Part shown: in pieces, positions 25,901 to 35,637 of the stretch | Position numbering within the stretch: position 1 is the first letter of the stretch | Layout: every line of letters starts with the position of its first letter | NCBI GenBank assembly: GCA_900317365.1 | Contig: ONGM01000255.1 | Coordinates: forward strand, 1 to 39,385 | Origin: an uncultured Planctomycetota bacterium | GTDB taxonomy: Bacteria; Planctomycetota; Planctomycetia; Pirellulales; Thermoguttaceae | Direction of reading: 5' to 3' | Length of the DNA: 39,385 nucleotides | Translations under genes and position numbers: made by a program | The notes under the pieces: model-generated | Seen by the model: the letters and a program-made list of their open reading frames with translations, nothing else | Databases searched by the model: none | Told to the model about the DNA's origin: nothing

Positions 25901-28319
25901 AATCGGAGTCTGACTCGAGGATCTTAATCTGCATTTGCTTGACAATTTTCAGCGCCAAGCGTATTAAACGGAGCGCGGTGGTCTTGTCGCCTTCGTTTCG
26001 AGAAAAGTAAAACGCGCAAAGAACCGCCTGCGTCAACGATTGACAATCCCAATCAGGATAATGCGTTTGCCGAAGAGTCAGTCGAAAAGCGCGCGCAATA
26101 TAGGAACGAGCCTCGTCTAAATCCTCCTTTATAACGCTACATATAGCGGCGCGACACAGCGTCTCCACGTATACGTTCGCAGTCGTTCCGTCAAGGGCGT
26201 CGTCGCGACGCAAACTTTCAAGAATCTTCATCATGGCGACGCAATCGTCGAACGCTCTCGCCGAGTCGCGACGCACTGTGTAAAGGTAAAGCGCGCGCTG
26301 ACGCAACGCTTGAACGAGCGCTTCGCGGTCGTCGACGGAAAGATCGTCGGAATCGTCGCTTTGAATGAGCGCGACCGCGCGATTCGCCATTTCAAATGCG
26401 GTCTTGTCGTCCTCGTGAAACGCGAAATAATTATGCGCTTGAAGATAAATAAACGTCAAGCGATCGCGAACATAGAGTTTGTCTGAGTCGCTGAGTTGTT
26501 CGTAAAGAAGCTCCGCATACTTGATGAGCTCAAAAATCTCCGAAGATTCTTTTTTACCGGCAAATAACGTCTTGATCAAAAAGAAAAGAATAATAAAAAT
26601 CGGTTTCCGAAGGTTAAAATTCGGATCAAATTTCAAACCGAGACTAAGCGAATGAATTGCGTTGCGCGCGTCCTCCACGACGGAACGAATCGGATGGTTC
26701 AAAAGATGACGCGCCGAAGCGCGGCGCAAATACGAGTCCGTCGCAAGACGAAACGCTACGTTTCGCTTCTTCGCGTTGGGCTCCTGTTCGAGAAACTGCG
26801 CCAAAATGGAAATGCTGCGATCTAAAAGCGCAAGCGCCTCAACTTTATGACGTTGGAATAAAAGATCGGCGCGAATGTTCATGTAAAAAACAAGTTCGAC
26901 CGCGTGCTGCGACTCGTCAAAGGAATAGAGTCGTTCCTGCGCGTTGATCGCCTCCTCGAGATACTCCATGCTCTCTTTCGGAGAGACTTTCTGCAACGTC
27001 ATCGCCAAATGGAACGCAGACGTCGCAAATTCCGATAAGTACACGTCGCGATCGCCGCGATCTTTCCAGTAATTAACGACTTCGCGAAACGCCTTAAGCT
27101 CTTGTTGCGAATCGCCGATTCGTCGATACGCTTCGGCGAGCGATCGCAACGTGACTCCTGTCAAAACGACCCTCTCCTCCGACTCGCCGTCGAATTCGCT
27201 CCCGCTAACGGTTTCATACGCCTTTTGAAAAGCGTTCAGCGCCACTTCCTCAAGCTCGTTCGCTAGATATACGCTTCCGCGAACAAGATATACGCGCGCT
27301 AAGAGGAGCTGGGAATCTTCAACCGGATAAGCGCGATACAGTTCGCGCGCATGATTCAATGCCTCGTTTACCGCTTCTATATTCGGTTTTAAATCGTTTT
27401 TCAAACAAAAAATCGAACGCTGTAGCAAGACGTATATCAAGAGTTTTTGATTCTCCGGATCGTCGGGATCAAAGAACTCCTCGTCGCCGAAATCGCGATC
27501 GGCGGAAAGCAAACTTTCCGCTTCGTCGAGCGCGCTCATCGCGTCCTTTTCGCTCGAAGCGTCAAGCTCCTCGACGTAGTTTAACAACGCGTAGACCAGC
27601 GGAACTCGCGCTAAATGACGGCCTTTTTCAAATTCATCGCGCAAACGAGCGACTTTCTGCGCGTACGACATGGAGTCGTCGTCAAGAATATGATCGGTAA
27701 AATAGGATTCGTCAAAGTCATCTTCATAAGAATCGAACGACGAGTCCTCGTCAAAATCCTCCTCTTCGTCGTCGTTGGACGCCTCGTCTTGATTAGAGCT
27801 CTCGTGATTCTCTGGACGCGCCCACTTTCGATCCGATTTTTTCGGTCGCTCGGAATCGTCCGATTGCTCCGAATCGTCCTCGCGAGAAAAATAATTCTTC
27901 TTTTTGAAAAAGGCGCCAAAATAATTTGCCGAATTGAGACCGTCGTTTTCCGTGCCGCTCTCTTCGTCAAAATCCTTCCAAGGATCGTCTTCGCTCGAAA
28001 AGAGAGAATTGCCGACGTTTAAACCGTCGGCAAAGATCAGATCGTCGTTTAACGTAGAACGTCCCCGAGCGCCGGGATCCCGAGTTCCGTCGGCGGCGTC
28101 CTCAACGCCGTCTTCGGAAAAACGACGGCGATCGGCAAGATTCTTGATAATATCGCGCAGTTCAGAATAAACTCCGTCCAAGAGATTTCGGAGAGAGTTC
28201 TCGTCTCCATGATCGTCGGAATCGTCGGTCAACATAGCGCCCAAGGCGAAACAACCGCATGTCGTCGCGAACGTTAGAAAAAATTCCAAGATCATAAAAA
28301 ACCCTGTTCCGTTGTTCAT
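22908..28319 (-). CDS. Giant membrane-anchored TPR-like repeat protein
   Basis: The 1803-residue protein has one hydrophobic N-terminal segment (about residues 7-31), then a strongly acidic disordered region (to about residue 215, with runs such as DDEEEDFDEDSSFD). After that come many helical-hairpin repeats resembling tetratricopeptide repeats (for example the ARVYLVRGSVYLANE and LRSLAEAYRRIGDS segments). A further acidic patch interrupts the repeats around residues 1440-1480. No enzyme motif was found. Such proteins usually act as scaffolds. The N-terminus probably faces the membrane and the repeats the cytoplasm or periplasm; topology is undecided. GAAGG precedes the ATG at 28319. It lies between an MnmE-like gene (64 bp) and the methyltransferase (14 bp). 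Confidence 0.85.
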   Translation of the reverse strand: MNNGTGFFMILEFFLTFATTCGCFALGAMLTDDSDDHGDENSLRNLLDGVYSELRDIIKNLADRRRFSEDGVEDAADGTRDPGARGRSTLNDDLIFADGLNVGNSLFSSEDDPWKDFDEESGTENDGLNSANYFGAFFKKKNYFSREDDSEQSDDSERPKKSDRKWARPENHESSNQDEASNDDEEEDFDEDSSFDSYEDDFDESYFTDHILDDDSMSYAQKVARLRDEFEKGRHLARVPLVYALLNYVEELDASSEKDAMSALDEAESLLSADRDFGDEEFFDPDDPENQKLLIYVLLQRSIFCLKNDLKPNIEAVNEALNHARELYRAYPVEDSQLLLARVYLVRGSVYLANELEEVALNAFQKAYETVSGSEFDGESEERVVLTGVTLRSLAEAYRRIGDSQQELKAFREVVNYWKDRGDRDVYLSEFATSAFHLAMTLQKVSPKESMEYLEEAINAQERLYSFDESQHAVELVFYMNIRADLLFQRHKVEALALLDRSISILAQFLEQEPNAKKRNVAFRLATDSYLRRASARHLLNHPIRSVVEDARNAIHSLSLGLKFDPNFNLRKPIFIILFFLIKTLFAGKKESSEIFELIKYAELLYEQLSDSDKLYVRDRLTFIYLQAHNYFAFHEDDKTAFEMANRAVALIQSDDSDDLSVDDREALVQALRQRALYLYTVRRDSARAFDDCVAMMKILESLRRDDALDGTTANVYVETLCRAAICSVIKEDLDEARSYIARAFRLTLRQTHYPDWDCQSLTQAVLCAFYFSRNEGDKTTALRLIRLALKIVKQMQIKILESDSDLGDDQEEELLNDSQREKINLLERTAIDFRLARIELLSEEETEDAGLLKVLGESTSEIDDSDKSQGGRGNVPYYQALLRDVVFCARSAERRALEGIDDAEEILLFAMRYLVRRLSWDINDPTVGFDEVNISLKALVERLPERQSTTLQTLLNAWKSDVATQDVLKTAIAGVESLQETQDFSEEGDARDDVATSCIRSLCELRAEICAGVLGTGVIPNLPTKSPETRDFEVAFLREKTNDDFAIRSQREGYLERIDARSNKTLQYSGAPSKEEWRRRGEMSVYAAAYASGETLRYDFESVARYSKQFVELWRSYAVVRKKDKSLLLHVFSRDLLHVRYRKLPSLLAAAEFLFNTTLGEYFFLEVKAIPVAKAAYSKALSIYEAHIESFKKLDRYIDYVCCSLLFRLASIFQAEHNHIEENRTLLKALRVHLRLCEKDNAVEPQLLNRISEEIAKFMPMQTASNPRAIPRAVNRFLREVGKIDAPWLNEVYVALHPLIFELVDLYTSDVECYEISRAAIDQLNASTAKYIESLEDSEIFYSSNVTKRLARLFEMQIQFWTLYGSFDRSVLHIEKSLEFIDDIQNRISAFHFGILREILSARKSNEADDRVIADDHGGEEGKDETKSFKISEVEGESQPSDKLVDGQGSDGGDDSDADSSESDDDARFINSFVFWVRTKRSLASRKLYLSWKTKPLEVESSELGNEGTTPSLEEHKRRFVDLWSNMPINRELRDYVIECFALNVGGLKRIKNWFKGAFSKRPTKFIASRATLEELETEILAYFVEETILAPQDQDPKATLRIFLERFFLLAKRVDFRREFLAEIYYVCSVYATRRRLFSQGINLAQHALRNLYGFEDLQRPVMEGNVSKTFSTKRAALSTLEVEEHLCRVYLARGRKRDVLRAMKLNFDGLQLAKKMISRGWFSAQVYYVKMCVVAAKILTNQNSLQEAREYANRAKEMIRKRTRRGIGCWTSQIQTDLCEIDARLKELGCDVDDSESVGD

Positions 28320-28383
28320 CGCAAACCTTCAAATCGCGTCAAAGCGAACTTAAAAGATTAGGCATTTTCACAAATACGTTCCG

Positions 28384-29658
28384 TCAAGATCGCGAGGTCA
28401 ACGTCGCCAACGCTTCTTTGTGTCGTCCCGAACGACAATCGTCCGCAAGTTTTTCGACAAAATGAACTTGTTCGTCCGTCCACAAAATCAAATCTTCGCG
28501 ACCGCTCTTGGTCTGAGCGCGATCCAAACGCCCTACCGTACGGCAAAAAATCGCGTCCATAAGCGCGTCTATTCCGGCGCCTGTTTTAGCGCTCGTTGAA
28601 ACGAACTCGACGTCCGTCGGTCGATTCGCAACGCGCGCCAGGTCTATTTTGTTCCATACGTTCAGGAACGTCGACGCGGATTCGTTCGGCGCAAGCGCCT
28701 GAATTACGACGTCTTGATCGCGATAATCGCGCGTCCCGTCGTATATTCTCAAAATTAAGTCCGCGCGACGAGCGACTTCACGCGCCAACTCGATCCCTTC
28801 ACGTTCGACTTTATCGTCCGTTTGGCGTAATCCGGCGGAGTCTACCAAACAAAACCGCCATCCGTTGATCAGAAACGCCGAGTCGAGCAAGTCGCGAGTC
28901 GTGCCTTCATAATCGGAAACGACGGCCCGATCCCGACCGAGAAGCGCGTTGAAAAGACTGCTTTTCCCTGAATTCGCGACGCCTAAAAAGGAAACGACGA
29001 ACGGCTCAAAGAGTTTGCGTCCCCACGTTCTCCGGCTTAAAACGCGCGCCAAGGCGTCTTCAAGGGAAGCGTTGGCGTCCGGCAGACCGCGCGCCGCTTC
29101 GCGTAAAAGCGACGCTATTTTATTAGCAAAATCGCGCGCCGACTCGCGCTGATCGCACGCGATTTTCGCGGTCTCTTCCGTCGACGCGTTGGCGATCAAC
29201 TCGTCGCAAGCGTCCAAAAACAGCGTTTGAAACTCCGGCGAATACGGCGCGACCTCGCGGTCGACTTCCTCGCGCTCCTCGTGATTGACAAGTCTGTTCC
29301 ACGCGTCTCCGGTAATCTTTCTCGCGCCGCCGCGAATAAAGTAATCAAGAATTTTGGTCGTTACAAAGTCGCCGCCGTGACAATCAAGTTCAATGGCGTT
29401 GCGACTTCGCCAGTTCGCGACAACCTCTTCCCCCGGCGCGTCGAGACCGGCGAAGTGGAAACGTCCAAAGATCGGGCGTTGAGCTTCTTCGACGCTCCAT
29501 TCTCGCCAGTTGTCGGAAAGCGCGCCGTCCACGCGACGCCAAGCGTTGCGAACAAGCTCCGACGCGGCGGAGCCGTACACGCCGACGCACGAAACGGCCG
29601 AACGTCCTACCGGCGTTAGTCTTGCGACAACCAACTCTTTCTTGGAACTCGTGTTCAT
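28384..29658 (-). CDS. mnmE: MnmE-like GTPase lacking the C-terminal Cys motif
   Basis: The 424-residue protein has the MnmE arrangement. The N-terminal folate-binding part contains IELDCHGGDFV. A helical domain follows, then an inserted G domain with P-loop GVANSGKSS (226-234), EGTTRD (G2), DSAGLR (G3, where most members have DTAG) and NKIDL (G4). MnmE with MnmG modifies U34 of certain tRNAs, and a C-terminal C-[IV]-G-K motif is needed for that. Here the protein ends ...ALATLTSRS without it. It may be a specialised or inactive paralogue. The long open frame upstream (to 29979) overlaps the next gene. The ATG at 29658, 7 bp after that gene's stop, is the sensible start. Confidence 0.82.
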   Translation of the reverse strand: MNTSSKKELVVARLTPVGRSAVSCVGVYGSAASELVRNAWRRVDGALSDNWREWSVEEAQRPIFGRFHFAGLDAPGEEVVANWRSRNAIELDCHGGDFVTTKILDYFIRGGARKITGDAWNRLVNHEEREEVDREVAPYSPEFQTLFLDACDELIANASTEETAKIACDQRESARDFANKIASLLREAARGLPDANASLEDALARVLSRRTWGRKLFEPFVVSFLGVANSGKSSLFNALLGRDRAVVSDYEGTTRDLLDSAFLINGWRFCLVDSAGLRQTDDKVEREGIELAREVARRADLILRIYDGTRDYRDQDVVIQALAPNESASTFLNVWNKIDLARVANRPTDVEFVSTSAKTGAGIDALMDAIFCRTVGRLDRAQTKSGREDLILWTDEQVHFVEKLADDCRSGRHKEALATLTSRS

Positions 29659-29665
29659 TAGACGT

Positions 29666-30787
29666 TTACTTACCGCTTTCGTTTCCGTCCTTTGTCGTCT
29701 CTTTCGCGTTCGATTCGGAAATGACAGGCGCGCCGTTGGCGTCTTGAATGATCCTCCGCAAGCGTCGCCGACCTCCGGATCCGTTGAGAGCGCACGCGTC
29801 GTAAGGCGTTCCGTCAACGCTACGTCGAAGAAGAAGATAAATCGCGGTTGCGTAAACGACGCTCGCGTGACACAGATACGCCCAGGGACTCGCGACAAGA
29901 ACGAGTCCCCAAAAGTCGATCCATCCCGATTCCACGTCCGCGTAAGCTCGACTATAAACGAAGGCTGAGACGTTCGCAAGATAGGCGACGACGATGAAAC
30001 CGATTTTCAACAGGAGAAGCGCGATCGCAGAATAGATCAGTCCGACAAGAAAACGTTGAGTGGCGTAAGAAACGCTTCGCGAAATCGCGTCGAATCCGTC
30101 GCAATTTTCAGTCGCCAACGCCGCTATTGCAAGGGGAGTTCCAATCGCGGTCGCGCCGGCAAAAAGAACGAAGAGGGCGATAAAAAGCGTCGACAACGGC
30201 GCGCAAAACGCGCCGAAAACTCCCGTCGCGTCCGCAAGCTTCTCTATTCCCCAAACAACGCCGACGAGAACGAACGGCGTCGCGCCGACCAAGAGGATCG
30301 ACGGTATCTTCCGAAACGCAAATCGAACGGACGACAAGGTCGAGGAACGCGCGCTCGTCGCAAGACGCACTGCGGAAGAACGCGCCGCGACCAGCGATAA
30401 AAAGAGCAAAAGGCAACAGTATCCTCCGACGCACGCTCTGATCGTCCAATCGTTTCCGGTTCCGAGACGCCGAACCATTGAGTCAAGGGAACGTCCTAGG
30501 CGCATGACGTTTTGGGGCGTTTCATGCGCGCAGAAACAGCCGACGGGAAAAGATCGCGAAGAGCGCGAAACGGAAAACGAGGCGGCTTCGGACGCCTTTC
30601 CTCCGTCGTTCGGGGAATCGAGTCCGTTGAAGACGGCAACCGCGCCGGCGATGATCAACGCAAATAAGGCGATCAGCGAAAACTTAAAAGTTGCGGAAAA
30701 CGCGCGAAAGAAAATCGTCGGTGGGACTATTTCCAGCCAATCGACGCGTCGAATCGTGCCTTCGTCAATATCTTTAATGATCGCCAT
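29666..30787 (-). CDS. Multi-pass membrane protein of unknown function
   Basis: The 373-residue protein has about six or seven hydrophobic helices. Examples are SLIALFALIIAGAVAVF near residue 38, GYCCLLLFLSLVAA, STLFIALFVLFAGATAIG, and AIALLLLKIGFIVVAYLA. Short soluble ends surround them, and the C-terminal tail is charged. I recognise no family. It is the first gene of the minus-strand run that continues with the MnmE-like gene 7 bp downstream, a spacing that suggests translational coupling. AGGAG precedes the ATG at 30787, and a TG-extended TATAAT promoter lies at 30832-30859. Confidence 0.8.
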   Translation of the reverse strand: MAIIKDIDEGTIRRVDWLEIVPPTIFFRAFSATFKFSLIALFALIIAGAVAVFNGLDSPNDGGKASEAASFSVSRSSRSFPVGCFCAHETPQNVMRLGRSLDSMVRRLGTGNDWTIRACVGGYCCLLLFLSLVAARSSAVRLATSARSSTLSSVRFAFRKIPSILLVGATPFVLVGVVWGIEKLADATGVFGAFCAPLSTLFIALFVLFAGATAIGTPLAIAALATENCDGFDAISRSVSYATQRFLVGLIYSAIALLLLKIGFIVVAYLANVSAFVYSRAYADVESGWIDFWGLVLVASPWAYLCHASVVYATAIYLLLRRSVDGTPYDACALNGSGGRRRLRRIIQDANGAPVISESNAKETTKDGNESGK

Positions 30788-30831
30788 CAGCGTCTCCTAA
30801 CGTTTAATCCAAGCGAAAACCGTTGCCGCAT

Positions 30832-30859
30832 ATTATATCAAATAGAGAGGTTTTACCAA
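30832..30859 (-). promoter_or_regulatory. Promoter of the membrane protein/MnmE-like operon
   Basis: On the minus strand TTGGTA (30854-30859), a 16-bp spacer and TATAAT (30832-30837) are found, with an upstream TGA giving a TG-extended -10. The start codon is 45 bp downstream. Confidence 0.6.
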
Positions 30860-30891
30860 CAAGTAGCGATCAAAAAGACCTCATGAGGAAT

Positions 30892-30940
30892 GAAAAACGA
30901 CCGAAAAAGGCGCCGTTGCGAGCGTCTTTCTTTCGGTCGT
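30892..30940 (-). terminator. Intrinsic terminator of the chaperone block
   Basis: A 10-bp stem (30897-30906 with 30931-30940), with further pairing inside, is followed on the minus strand by TTTTTCA. It lies 33 bp after the yacG stop and closes the minus-strand run that ends there. Confidence 0.75.
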
Positions 30941-30972
30941 CTATGTTCCTCGCGTGAAATCGAGTCAAAGAA

Positions 30973-31170
30973 TCACGAATCCTCTTCCGATTGAAATTCT
31001 TCGCTCTTGAGAATCTCCTTTTCCAACTCGTCTTCATTGACGGTTTCTATCGCGTACTCTTCGCAGAGCCAGCGTTTGGCGTCAATCATTTTGCAACGCA
31101 TCGAACAAAACGGCAACGAATCTGACGATTCGTCGGGATCAACCGTCTTATGACAAATGGGACAACGCAT
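30973..31170 (-). CDS. yacG: Zinc-ribbon DNA gyrase inhibitor YacG
   Basis: The 65-residue protein has the YacG pattern. Cys3 and Cys6 (MRCPICHK) with Cys22 and Cys26 (LPFCSMRCKMID) bind one zinc, followed by RWLCEEYAIE and an acidic tail. In E. coli YacG binds GyrB and blocks gyrase from holding DNA. The length matches the family (about 65). It is 27 bp after the FmdB-type gene and is the last gene of the run. Confidence 0.9.
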   Translation of the reverse strand: MRCPICHKTVDPDESSDSLPFCSMRCKMIDAKRWLCEEYAIETVNEDELEKEILKSEEFQSEEDS

Positions 31171-31197
31171 TTCGTTACACGCAAGAAGAAGGAATCG

Positions 31198-31437
31198 CTA
31201 TTTCGACGTCTTGGCGCCGCCGGAAGAAGAACTCGAAGTCGACGACGGATTCTTCCCTTTGTAGTCGGTGCAGTAAAACCCGGATCCCTTGAAGATCACG
31301 CCGGCGCCGCCGCTAATTCTCCTGTGTAGCTTTTTGGCGCCGCAATTCGGACAGACTTCGACGGCAGGAGACGTCATCGATTGAAAAATTTCACAAGACT
31401 CGCGACACGCGTCGCAATAATATTCATACGTAGGCAT
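31198..31437 (-). CDS. FmdB-type zinc-ribbon protein
   Basis: The 79-residue product begins MPTYEYYCDAC, the hallmark of the FmdB/regulatory zinc-ribbon family. It has Cys8/Cys11 and Cys29/Cys32 (CPNCGAKKLHRRISGG) as zinc ligands and a SGFYCTDYKGK segment. A Ser-rich tail follows. The family is proposed to be regulatory but its role is unsettled. It lies 59 bp after grpE and before yacG. Confidence 0.92.
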   Translation of the reverse strand: MPTYEYYCDACRESCEIFQSMTSPAVEVCPNCGAKKLHRRISGGAGVIFKGSGFYCTDYKGKNPSSTSSSSSGGAKTSK

Positions 31438-31496
31438 TTGACAAGAATTCAGCGTAAACGAATGACAAGCGGCGGAAAAGAATCGCCTCGCGACGA

Positions 31497-32120
31497 CTAC
31501 TCCTCGGCGGCTTTATTCTCAGGTTTCGGCGTCGCGAGCGCCACTTGCGTCGCGCGAACGACGCGATCCGCGAGCGTAAAACCTGTCTTTAACTCGGCGA
31601 CGACCGTATTCGGTGGAAACTCGTCCGTCTGTAAAAAAGCGACGGATTCGTGGAAATTCGGGTCGAACGGCTGATGCAACGCGTTAATCTTTTCAATTCC
31701 GCAACTGGCGAAAACGCGCAAAAATTCGTGGCAGACCATTTTGACGCCGTCGATAACCGCCGCGCCGTTCTTTTCTGGCTCTTCGATCTGCAACGCCAAA
31801 TTCAAATTGTCCCACACGGGGAGAATCGCGCGCGCCAAATCCATCGAAGCGTATTTCCGTTCTTCCGCTTGAAGTCGGTTCGTTCTCGCGCGGTAATTCT
31901 CAAGATCCGCCAACGCGCGAAGACCGCGATCCTGAGCTTCCGCAAGATCTCTCTTCAGCTTCTCGTACTCGGACTTTTTCAACGTGATCATCTCGTCGTC
32001 GGCGCTCGCTTTAGAAACTTCTTGGAACATGTTCTTCGCAGTTTCCTCGGCAAAGTCGCGCGTTTGAGCGTCCAAATCGTCGTCGAATGGTTCGTTAGTT
32101 TCTGGTTGCATTTTCCTCAT
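31497..32120 (-). CDS. grpE: Nucleotide exchange factor GrpE
   Basis: The 207-residue protein has a long helical coiled-coil N-terminal half (LKKSEYEKLKRDLAEAQDRGLRA...) that dimerises. A compact C-terminal beta domain follows (IEKINALHQPFDPNFHESVAF...NTVVAELKTGFTLADRVVRATQVAL). It releases ADP from DnaK to drive the Hsp70 cycle. dnaK itself is not in the window, but dnaJ is directly upstream. The start is not certain: a GTG at 32147, ATG at 32120 and ATG at 32111 are all in frame. The 32120 ATG was chosen as the first ATG; the ATG at 32111 has GAGG, but only 3 nt away. Confidence 0.93.
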   Translation of the reverse strand: MRKMQPETNEPFDDDLDAQTRDFAEETAKNMFQEVSKASADDEMITLKKSEYEKLKRDLAEAQDRGLRALADLENYRARTNRLQAEERKYASMDLARAILPVWDNLNLALQIEEPEKNGAAVIDGVKMVCHEFLRVFASCGIEKINALHQPFDPNFHESVAFLQTDEFPPNTVVAELKTGFTLADRVVRATQVALATPKPENKAAEE

Positions 32121-32185
32121 GGCGCGATGAATCCCGCGCCGCTCCACGATTGATTACCAAGTCGATCCATGCGAAAAGAAGACGG

Positions 32186-33361
32186 TTAGCTCTTCTTTTC
32201 GCTTGTTCCTTCTTCCGAAGTCTTAGCCGGTTTTTTCTCTGGAAAAAAATCTTTGACGAACTTCTTCAACCGAGCGCCAAAAGACTTACATTCAGTTAAA
32301 GTAGCGTCTCCTTCATATTCGGCTAGCTTGCGCAAAATAGCCGCGTGTTCCGGTTTGATTTTCGTCGGAACCTCAATATACAATTGAATAAGCAAATCGC
32401 CTACGATATTGCGTCGCGGCGTCGGCATCCCGCGTCCGCGCAAACGAATCACGTCGCCGTTCTGCGTTCCGGCCGGTATCTTCACCTTCTCGACCCCGTC
32501 CAACGTCGGCGCGTCGATCTCCGCGCCTAACGCCGCTTGCGCGTATCCGATCGGTATCTGACAAATGAGGTTTTGACCTTCGCGATGGAAAAGCGGATGC
32601 TTCAAAATTTGCACGTAAACGTTGCAGTCGCCGGAAGGACCGCCGTTGGGACTTTGATCGCCTTCGCCTTGAATGCGCAATCGCGCGCCCGTGTCAACGC
32701 CCGCCGGTATTCGCACGACGCGAACTACTTCCCGCGCCGTCAGACCGCTGCCGCGACAATCTGGACACGGATCCGCTATGATCGTGCCGCGTCCCTGACA
32801 TTTTGGACACGTCGTCTGAATCGAGAACATTCCCGCAGACTGTTGAATTCGCCCGCGACCGCCGCAATACTTGCACGTCTCCGGCTTCGTGCCTGGCTTC
32901 GCGCCGGTTCCGGAGCATGTGGAACAGACTTCGCGACGGCGATATCGAATCTCTTTTTCGACGCCTTTCGCCGCCTCGTGGAGATCCAACGTTACCCCGC
33001 AATTGACGTCGGCGCCTTGCTGGACCCGACCGCTATGACCACCGCCGCCGAAAATATCGCCGAATAGATCGCCGAAAGATCCGAATATGTCGCTAATATC
33101 CTGGAATCCGCCCCCGTATCCGCCGCCGTTCCGATCAAGACCGGCGCGACCGTAACGATCGTAAATCTCTCTCTTTTCCGGATCACCTAAAACGTCAAAC
33201 GCTTCCGCGCAAAGCTTGAACTTAGCCACCGCTTCTTCGTCGCCGGGATTGCGATCCGGATGATACTTCAACGCGGCCTTTCGATACGCCGACTTAATTT
33301 CTTCCGCCGACGCGGATCGATTAACGCTCAGTACTTCGTAATAGTCGATTTCTTCGGCCAT
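32186..33361 (-). CDS. dnaJ: Chaperone DnaJ (Hsp40)
   Basis: The 391-residue protein is a full-length class A DnaJ. It has the J domain with HPD (His34-Asp36), a Gly/Phe-rich linker ([17 protein letters not shown]), four CxxCxGxG zinc repeats ([32 protein letters not shown]) and the C-terminal substrate-binding domains. It stimulates DnaK ATPase and hands over unfolded clients. The open frame extends upstream to 33493, but the ATG at 33361 gives the conserved [11 protein letters not shown] start. It follows groEL after a 181-bp spacer with two hairpins. Confidence 0.97.
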   Translation of the reverse strand: MAEEIDYYEVLSVNRSASAEEIKSAYRKAALKYHPDRNPGDEEAVAKFKLCAEAFDVLGDPEKREIYDRYGRAGLDRNGGGYGGGFQDISDIFGSFGDLFGDIFGGGGHSGRVQQGADVNCGVTLDLHEAAKGVEKEIRYRRREVCSTCSGTGAKPGTKPETCKYCGGRGRIQQSAGMFSIQTTCPKCQGRGTIIADPCPDCRGSGLTAREVVRVVRIPAGVDTGARLRIQGEGDQSPNGGPSGDCNVYVQILKHPLFHREGQNLICQIPIGYAQAALGAEIDAPTLDGVEKVKIPAGTQNGDVIRLRGRGMPTPRRNIVGDLLIQLYIEVPTKIKPEHAAILRKLAEYEGDATLTECKSFGARLKKFVKDFFPEKKPAKTSEEGTSEKKS

Positions 33362-33453
33362 TGTAGTGTCCAGAAAAGGCGCGCGCGAATTGATTCCGAA
33401 TTGATCTCGTACCAATCGTTCGCGCGCGAAACAGAATCGCGCAAGTTTAACAG

Positions 33454-33485
33454 AACCCCCTCGCCGCCGTCGCGACGAGAGGGTT
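33454..33485 (-). other. Second hairpin in the groEL-dnaJ spacer
   Basis: AACCCCCTCG (33454-33463) pairs with CGAGAGGGTT (33476-33485) with one G-U pair on the minus transcript. It lies just downstream of the terminator-like hairpin at 33497-33533 and has no T-run of its own. It may be part of the groEL transcript end or a dnaJ leader structure. Confidence 0.5.
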
Positions 33486-33533
33486 AAAACCAATAAGAAC
33501 GCCCTTCAAACGCAACGCGCTCGAAAGGCGTTC
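33485..33533 (-). terminator. Terminator-like hairpin after the second groEL
   Basis: On the minus strand an 11-bp stem (33523-33533 with 33497-33507, one G-U pair) is followed by TTATTGGTTTTA. It starts 10 bp after the groEL stop and may separate groES-groEL from dnaJ. Confidence 0.6.
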
Positions 33534-33542
33534 ACGAACGCG

Positions 33543-35207
<1,665 letters not shown>

Positions 35208-35230
35208 CTATTCTGTCTCGACCGCGTAAA

Positions 35231-35545
35231 TTACGCCGTCTTGACGACCTTCGCGAGCACGTCGCTTTCGCGCAAAATCTTGTACTCTTCTCCGTCGACC
35301 TCAACGTCGGAACCGGAATACTTGCCGTAAATAACTTCGTCGCCGACGACAATATTCATTTCGGCGCGCTTGCCGTTGTCGAGAAGTCGACCGACGCCAG
35401 CCGCGACAACAACGCCGCGTTGCGGTTTCTCTTTCGCGCTATCCGGAAGGATGATGCCGCCGGCGGTCTTCTCTTCCGCGTCCAACGGTTTAACGACGAT
35501 TCGGTCTTCCAACGGTTTCAGATTGATATTCTTTTTCGCGGACAT
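35231..35545 (-). CDS. groES: Co-chaperonin GroES
   Basis: The 104-residue protein has GroES features: [33 protein letters not shown] with the mobile loop, then [33 protein letters not shown]. It caps GroEL rings during folding. The ATG at 35545 follows AAAGG and begins [12 protein letters not shown]; five codons upstream are open but unlikely. It is the only groES in the window and sits between two groEL genes. A perfect CTCCGGCG/CGCCGGAG hairpin (35161-35182) lies in the groES-groEL spacer. Confidence 0.97.
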   Translation of the reverse strand: MSAKKNINLKPLEDRIVVKPLDAEEKTAGGIILPDSAKEKPQRGVVVAAGVGRLLDNGKRAEMNIVVGDEVIYGKYSGSDVEVDGEEYKILRESDVLAKVVKTA

Positions 35546-35591
35546 TTTAATACCTTTCAATATATGAATTTTTATTTACTTCTTGAATTGA

Positions 35592-35616
35592 GGTCGCCGC
35601 CTATCGGTCGGCGACC
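35592..35616 (-). other. Hairpin between first groEL and groES
   Basis: GGTCGCCG (35592-35599) pairs with CGGCGACC (35609-35616) over a 9-nt loop, 22 bp after the groEL stop. No strong T-run follows on the minus strand, so it may be a weak terminator or an RNA-stability element separating the two genes. An AT-rich stretch with TATATT lies between it and groES. Confidence 0.5.
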
Positions 35617-35637
35617 GTAAGCGGTTGCAAAGACGGC

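Noticed and set aside
29659..29979. Longer N-terminus for the MnmE-like protein
   Set aside because: It overlaps the upstream membrane protein gene, and the added residues have no MnmE similarity.
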